A stretch of DNA of 64,000 nucleotides. Source: Fictibacillus macauensis ZFHKF-1 (GTDB taxonomy: Bacteria > Bacillota > Bacilli > Bacillales > Fictibacillaceae). Where the stretch lies: positions 124,001-188,000 of the forward strand of contig NZ_AKKV01000026.1 of assembly GCF_000269865.1 (NCBI RefSeq), in the 5' to 3' direction. A program made the position numbers and the translations under genes. Under the pieces are notes generated by a model, which did no database searches, was not told the DNA's origin, and saw only the letters and a program-made list of their open reading frames with translations. Every line of letters begins with the position of its first letter. Position 1 is the first letter of the stretch. Positions 60,327-64,000 of this stretch are shown piece by piece.

Positions 60327-61634
60327 TTAGCGTCCTTTGGAAACGGGAATATAGATAATTTGCCCTTCTGCCATTTCTTCTTCGCTCATGCGATTAACCC
60401 GCATTAACGAATGCATGGAAATGTCATACTTTTCGCAAATCGATTCTAATGATTCCCCTCGTTGCATAATGTACATTTTCATTTTAGAAAAACGCTCTTC
60501 ATTGCCGCCCAACATTTTCGTTAATGATAACGTATTTTCTTCATTACGCGCGGCGCTTAAGGTTGCTTGCTCTTCCACCTTTTCTTGTTTCTCTGGTAGT
60601 GGCACTTCTTCTACAGAATTTACAGCAGCAGGTGGGGCAGGCGGTGACTTATGCATAAACGTTTCATACACTGATTTTTTAACTTCAAGCTCCGGTTCCA
60701 TACTAGCTGGTTTTTTTTCTTCTTTACGCTGATAAATAATTTGCGGTTGCTCTTCTACCGCAGCAGGTGGAGGCGGTGCTACTTCTTCGAACAGTTTCTT
60801 TGCTTCAAATTGAAACGGAGCGAAAATATCTTGCGCTTGTGCAAAATCTTGCTCTTCCATAAAGGGCTTGAGCTCTGGATCAAGCATGCGGGCATCCATT
60901 ATCGGAATATTCATCGTCGCATGCTGTTGTGGCGATTCCTCGTTCATCATCTCTTCCCGATGATACACTTCTTCTTGAGGATCAGCTATCTTTTCTTGTG
61001 CCTGAAATTGTTCTTGCACCTGCTCAATAGCCGCATAAGGAACGGAAAGTGGAGGAGGTGTTTGCTCATAGGTTACTTCTTCTTCCGGCATATGCTCATA
61101 TGGCGCTTCTTCTTCTGTCATATGCTCGTATGACACTTCCTCTTGCGGCATGTGCTCATACGTCACTTCCTCTTCCACCATATGCTCATTCATCATGGCT
61201 TCCTCTTCAATTCCTGAAATAGATACCGTTGCGATCAGCGCAATACATGTAGGATGTGGCAAATCATAATCAAATTCTTCAATGCCAACAAACACATCAT
61301 GAAGGGCTCTCACTTTGGATGCGGGTACGGTAATATCAATCGGAAAACGATGCTCTAACTCTGCTAAGCCTTCGTCATTCATTTTCAATTGTGTAAGCGA
61401 GCGATAGGAAGCTTGCTCACGAAGGGAACTTCCTTCTAGGTTAAAATTTGCGCCTTGCGCGCACGGTCTATATTCACCATGAAGCAGTAACGCACCTCGC
61501 ACGTAAACCTGTCCGTTTTCTTCTGTAACATCAATTTCTGGATCGATTGCCATTGAAACAACTTCTGCTACTTCCTGTCCGTTCTTTAACCAGATGGACT
61601 CCTCAATGGAGAAACGCAGCTTTGAAGGATTCAT
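60327..61634 (-). CDS. spoVID: SpoVID, spore coat encasement protein
   Basis: 435 aa. The N-terminal conserved region (LRFSIEESIWLKNGQEVAEV) of about 135 residues is followed by an acidic linker with four tandem decapeptides and a C-terminal LysM domain (YIMQRGESLESICEKYDISM). SpoVID binds SafA and SpoIVA and drives coat encasement. It lies upstream of ysxE and downstream of hemL as in B. subtilis. Confidence 0.92.
   Translation of the reverse strand: MNPSKLRFSIEESIWLKNGQEVAEVVSMAIDPEIDVTEENGQVYVRGALLLHGEYRPCAQGANFNLEGSSLREQASYRSLTQLKMNDEGLAELEHRFPIDITVPASKVRALHDVFVGIEEFDYDLPHPTCIALIATVSISGIEEEAMMNEHMVEEEVTYEHMPQEEVSYEHMTEEEAPYEHMPEEEVTYEQTPPPLSVPYAAIEQVQEQFQAQEKIADPQEEVYHREEMMNEESPQQHATMNIPIMDARMLDPELKPFMEEQDFAQAQDIFAPFQFEAKKLFEEVAPPPPAAVEEQPQIIYQRKEEKKPASMEPELEVKKSVYETFMHKSPPAPPAAVNSVEEVPLPEKQEKVEEQATLSAARNEENTLSLTKMLGGNEERFSKMKMYIMQRGESLESICEKYDISMHSLMRVNRMSEEEMAEGQIIYIPVSKGR
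61071..61190 (-). repeat. Four tandem 30-bp repeats in spoVID
   Basis: Residues 149-188 read as four units of ten: NEHMVEEEVT, YEHMPQEEVS, YEHMTEEEAP, YEHMPEEEVT; a fifth starts YEQ. The DNA shows matching near-identical 30-nt units. Confidence 0.9.
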
Positions 61635-61735
61635 TGCCTTTCTCCTCCTTTCAACCTTTTATTCATACACTACAGGAATATGAGAACATACAAGAATTTA
61701 TGATTGAATGAGGAAATGTTCTTGGAAATGGCAGA

Positions 61736-61791
61736 CAAAAAAAGAACGAAGGTGTCAGGCTACTTACGTAGCGCGACATCTTCGTTCTTCG
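61736..61791 (-). terminator. Terminator after hemL
   Basis: Minus strand GAAGAACGAAGATGTC pairs with GACACCTTCGTTCTTT (one mismatch), followed by T's, 3 nt after the hemL stop. It ends the hem operon. Confidence 0.88.
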
Positions 61792-61793
61792 GT

Positions 61794-63077
61794 TTATAGT
61801 TGTGAAAATGTGTGATGAAAAGCTGCAATCGTTTGATCGATATCAGCATCGCTATGCTCTGTTGATAAGAATAACCCTTCAAATTGCGAAGGCGGTAAAG
61901 AAATACCCGCTTCAAGCATGCCTTGGAAATAACGTGTAAAGTGATCTAAATTAGAAGACTTAGCGGTCTCATAATTGATCACCTCTTCATTTGTAAAGAA
62001 AAAGCCAATCATAGAGCCAGCGCGGTTAATCGTATGAGGAATATGATACTTTTGTGCCGCTTCTTTAATGCCCGCTTCAAGTCGATCTCCTTTTCGCACA
62101 AACTCTTCATACGAAGCTGGCGTAAGCTGTCTGAGCGTTTCGTATCCTGCCGCCATTGCTAGTGGATTCCCAGATAGTGTACCTGCTTGGTAAATCGGTC
62201 CACTTGGTGCGATTTGCTCCATAATTTCTTTTTTTCCACCATACGCGCCAACCGGTAATCCACCACCGATTACTTTTCCTAAGCACGTTAAATCTGGCGT
62301 TACGCCAAAGTGACCTTGCGCACAATGATACCCCACACGGAACCCTGTCATGACTTCATCGAAAATAAGCAAGGCGCCATATTGTTCTGTAATCGCTCGT
62401 AAGCCTTCAAGGAAGCCAGCTTGCGGCGGAACAACACCCATGTTGCCAGCTACTGGCTCAACGATAATACACGCGATATCTTCACCAAATTGCTCAAAGG
62501 CATAGCGTACACTATCTAAATCGTTATAAGGAACAGTAATCGTATTGCTCGCAATCGATTCTGGTACTCCCGGGCTATCTGGTAAGCCAAGCGTTGCCAC
62601 ACCAGAACCTGCTTTAATAAGCAATGAATCACCATGTCCATGGTAGCACCCTTCAAATTTTAGGATTTTATTACGGCTCGTATAGCCACGTGCTAAGCGA
62701 AGCGCACTCATCGTTGCTTCTGTTCCTGAGTTAACCATGCGAATGATTTCAACAGATGGCACACGTTCAACGACAAGCTTTGCTAATTTCGTTTCCCATT
62801 CACTTGGCGCCCCAAAGCTTGTCCCAAGCTCCGCTGTTTTTTTCAGCGCTTCTACGACAGCATCATTGGCATGACCAAGAATAAGCGGTCCCCATGATAA
62901 CACGTAATCAATATATTCATTGCCATCAATATCATAAATTTTCGAGCCTTTTCCACGCGCCATATAAACAGGATCCATGTTCACTGACTTAAAGGCACGT
63001 ACTGGACTATTTACGCCACCTGGCATATATTTTTTTGCTTCAGAAAAAGCTTTCTTTGATTTCTCAAAGTTTCTCAT
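61794..63077 (-). CDS. hemL: Glutamate-1-semialdehyde 2,1-aminomutase
   Basis: 427 aa PLP enzyme making 5-aminolevulinate in the C5 pathway. [17 protein letters not shown] at the N-terminus, [29 protein letters not shown] and the PLP lysine in [18 protein letters not shown] near residue 267. 13 nt after hemB. Confidence 0.98.
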   Translation of the reverse strand: MRNFEKSKKAFSEAKKYMPGGVNSPVRAFKSVNMDPVYMARGKGSKIYDIDGNEYIDYVLSWGPLILGHANDAVVEALKKTAELGTSFGAPSEWETKLAKLVVERVPSVEIIRMVNSGTEATMSALRLARGYTSRNKILKFEGCYHGHGDSLLIKAGSGVATLGLPDSPGVPESIASNTITVPYNDLDSVRYAFEQFGEDIACIIVEPVAGNMGVVPPQAGFLEGLRAITEQYGALLIFDEVMTGFRVGYHCAQGHFGVTPDLTCLGKVIGGGLPVGAYGGKKEIMEQIAPSGPIYQAGTLSGNPLAMAAGYETLRQLTPASYEEFVRKGDRLEAGIKEAAQKYHIPHTINRAGSMIGFFFTNEEVINYETAKSSNLDHFTRYFQGMLEAGISLPPSQFEGLFLSTEHSDADIDQTIAAFHHTFSQL

Positions 63078-63090
63078 GAACGTGTTCCTC

Positions 63091-64000
63091 CTACCGTTGT
63101 TTATTTAACCAGCGCGAAGCGTCCTTCGCATGGTACGTAATAATTAAATCTGCTCCCGCTCGTTTCATCCCTAACAACGTTTCAAGCACAACACTTTCTT
63201 CATCAATCCAACCGTTTTGTGCCGCTGCTTTAATCATGGCGTACTCTCCACTAACATTATACGCAACAAGTGGTAATGGAAAACGATCCTTTAGTTCACG
63301 TAAAACGTCTAAGTAGGCTAGCGCAGGTTTTACCATGAGAAAATCAGCGCCTTCTTCGACATCAGACTGCGCTTCACGAAGCGCTTCTAAGCGATTCGCT
63401 GGATCCATTTGATACGTTTTACGATCGCCAAACTGTGGACTACTATGAGCCGCATCACGGAATGGTCCGTAATAAGCAGAGGCATATTTCACCGAATAAC
63501 TCATAATGGAAATGTGTTCAAAGCCAGCTTCATCTAATCCTTTTCGAATAGCTGCCACAAAGCCATCCATCATGTTAGAGGGAGCAATCATATCCGCACC
63601 CGCCTGCGCTTGAGAGACAGCGGTTTGCGCTAATAGTGTTAAAGATTCATCGTTTAGAACGTCACCATCTTTAATCACACCACAGTGACCATGATCGGTA
63701 TATTGACATAAGCACGTATCTGCAATAACGAGGAGTTCAGGAAATTTTTCTTTAATCATCCCAATCGCACGTTGCACGATGCCATTATGATCATAAGCTG
63801 AACTTCCTACCTCATCTTTATGATTTGGAACACCAAATACCATTACCGAGCGAATGTGATGATCCACAAGATCCTGCATCTCTGCTTCTAAATAATCAAG
63901 GGAGACGTGATACACACCCGGCATTGATGGTACTTCTTGACGAATGCCTTCACCTTCTACGAAAAAAATAGGATAAATAAAATCATCCGTTGAAAGCTGC
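63091..64000 (-). CDS. hemB: Delta-aminolevulinic acid dehydratase, 5' end cut
   Basis: The frame stays open to the right edge ([20 protein letters not shown] upstream of the first ATG at 63924), so about 303 codons are present and the start lies outside. Zinc ligands are in [15 protein letters not shown], which marks the zinc-dependent type. Catalytic lysines are in [17 protein letters not shown] and FLMVKPAL. It joins two 5-aminolevulinates to porphobilinogen and forms an operon with hemL. Confidence 0.97.
   Translation of the reverse strand, partial: QLSTDDFIYPIFFVEGEGIRQEVPSMPGVYHVSLDYLEAEMQDLVDHHIRSVMVFGVPNHKDEVGSSAYDHNGIVQRAIGMIKEKFPELLVIADTCLCQYTDHGHCGVIKDGDVLNDESLTLLAQTAVSQAQAGADMIAPSNMMDGFVAAIRKGLDEAGFEHISIMSYSVKYASAYYGPFRDAAHSSPQFGDRKTYQMDPANRLEALREAQSDVEEGADFLMVKPALAYLDVLRELKDRFPLPLVAYNVSGEYAMIKAAAQNGWIDEESVVLETLLGMKRAGADLIITYHAKDASRWLNKQR

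Overview
The window is a stretch of chromosome from a spore-forming member of the Bacillaceae (low-GC Firmicutes). Gene order follows the Bacillus subtilis recD2-to-hemB interval closely, and sporulation genes are plentiful (spoVB, safA, a coxA-like lipoprotein, spo0B, spoIVFA/FB, spoIIB, spoVID, ysxE). The genus cannot be settled by reading alone. No tRNA, rRNA, CRISPR array, prophage or insertion sequence was seen; it is core genome with a few lineage-specific insertions.

Layout. 1-3.7 kb (-): recD2 (partial), a TPR protein, mnmA, cysteine desulfurase and cymR, covering tRNA thiolation and cysteine control. 3.6-8.2 kb: a YczE-like membrane protein overlapping cymR, then on + a GTP cyclohydrolase I/nucleotidyltransferase pair, rarA and an RsfA-like regulator. 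8.2-16.5 kb (-): tcdA, 6S RNA, aspS and hisS behind a T-box, a possible 55-aa gene, dtd, relA, apt. 16.5-24.8 kb: recJ, separate secF and secD (fused in B. subtilis), comN; then spoVB (+), a DUF421 gene (-), a TIGR04086-type gene (+) and yajC (-). 24.8-31.8 kb (-): tgt, queA, ruvB, ruvA, a coxA-like gene, a CotS-type kinase homologue and safA. 31.9-37.3 kb: nadB-nadC-nadA (-) diverging from nifS(nadS)-niaR (+) around a NiaR-type operator. 37.3-48.9 kb (-): pheB, obg, spo0B, rplU-prp-rpmA, an RNase E/G gene, spoIVFB/FA, minDC, mreDCB, radC. 48.9-58.3 kb: maf, spoIIB, comC, folC (-), two tandem RimK-like ATP-grasp ligases (+), valS behind a T-box (-) and a small membrane protein (+). 58.3-64 kb (-): ysxE, an unknown kinase-relic protein, spoVID, hemL and hemB (partial).

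How it works together. Translation and tRNA supply dominate: three aminoacyl-tRNA synthetases under two T-boxes, and the tRNA-modification genes mnmA, tcdA, queA and tgt. Cell shape and division (mre/min), envelope export (secD/secF/yajC), NAD and heme synthesis, and the spore morphogenesis pair SafA/SpoVID make up most of the rest.

The most interesting signals are: two distant genes (niaR, comC) whose Shine-Dalgarno sequence is separated from the start codon by a hairpin and which share a 15-nt leader word; the tandem ATP-grasp ligase pair; split secD/secF; a hisS-aspS T-box with overlapping Asp/His specifier codons; a recJ promoter and ribosome site nested in the preceding terminator hairpin; and three CotS/APH-like proteins of which two have lost their catalytic residues.
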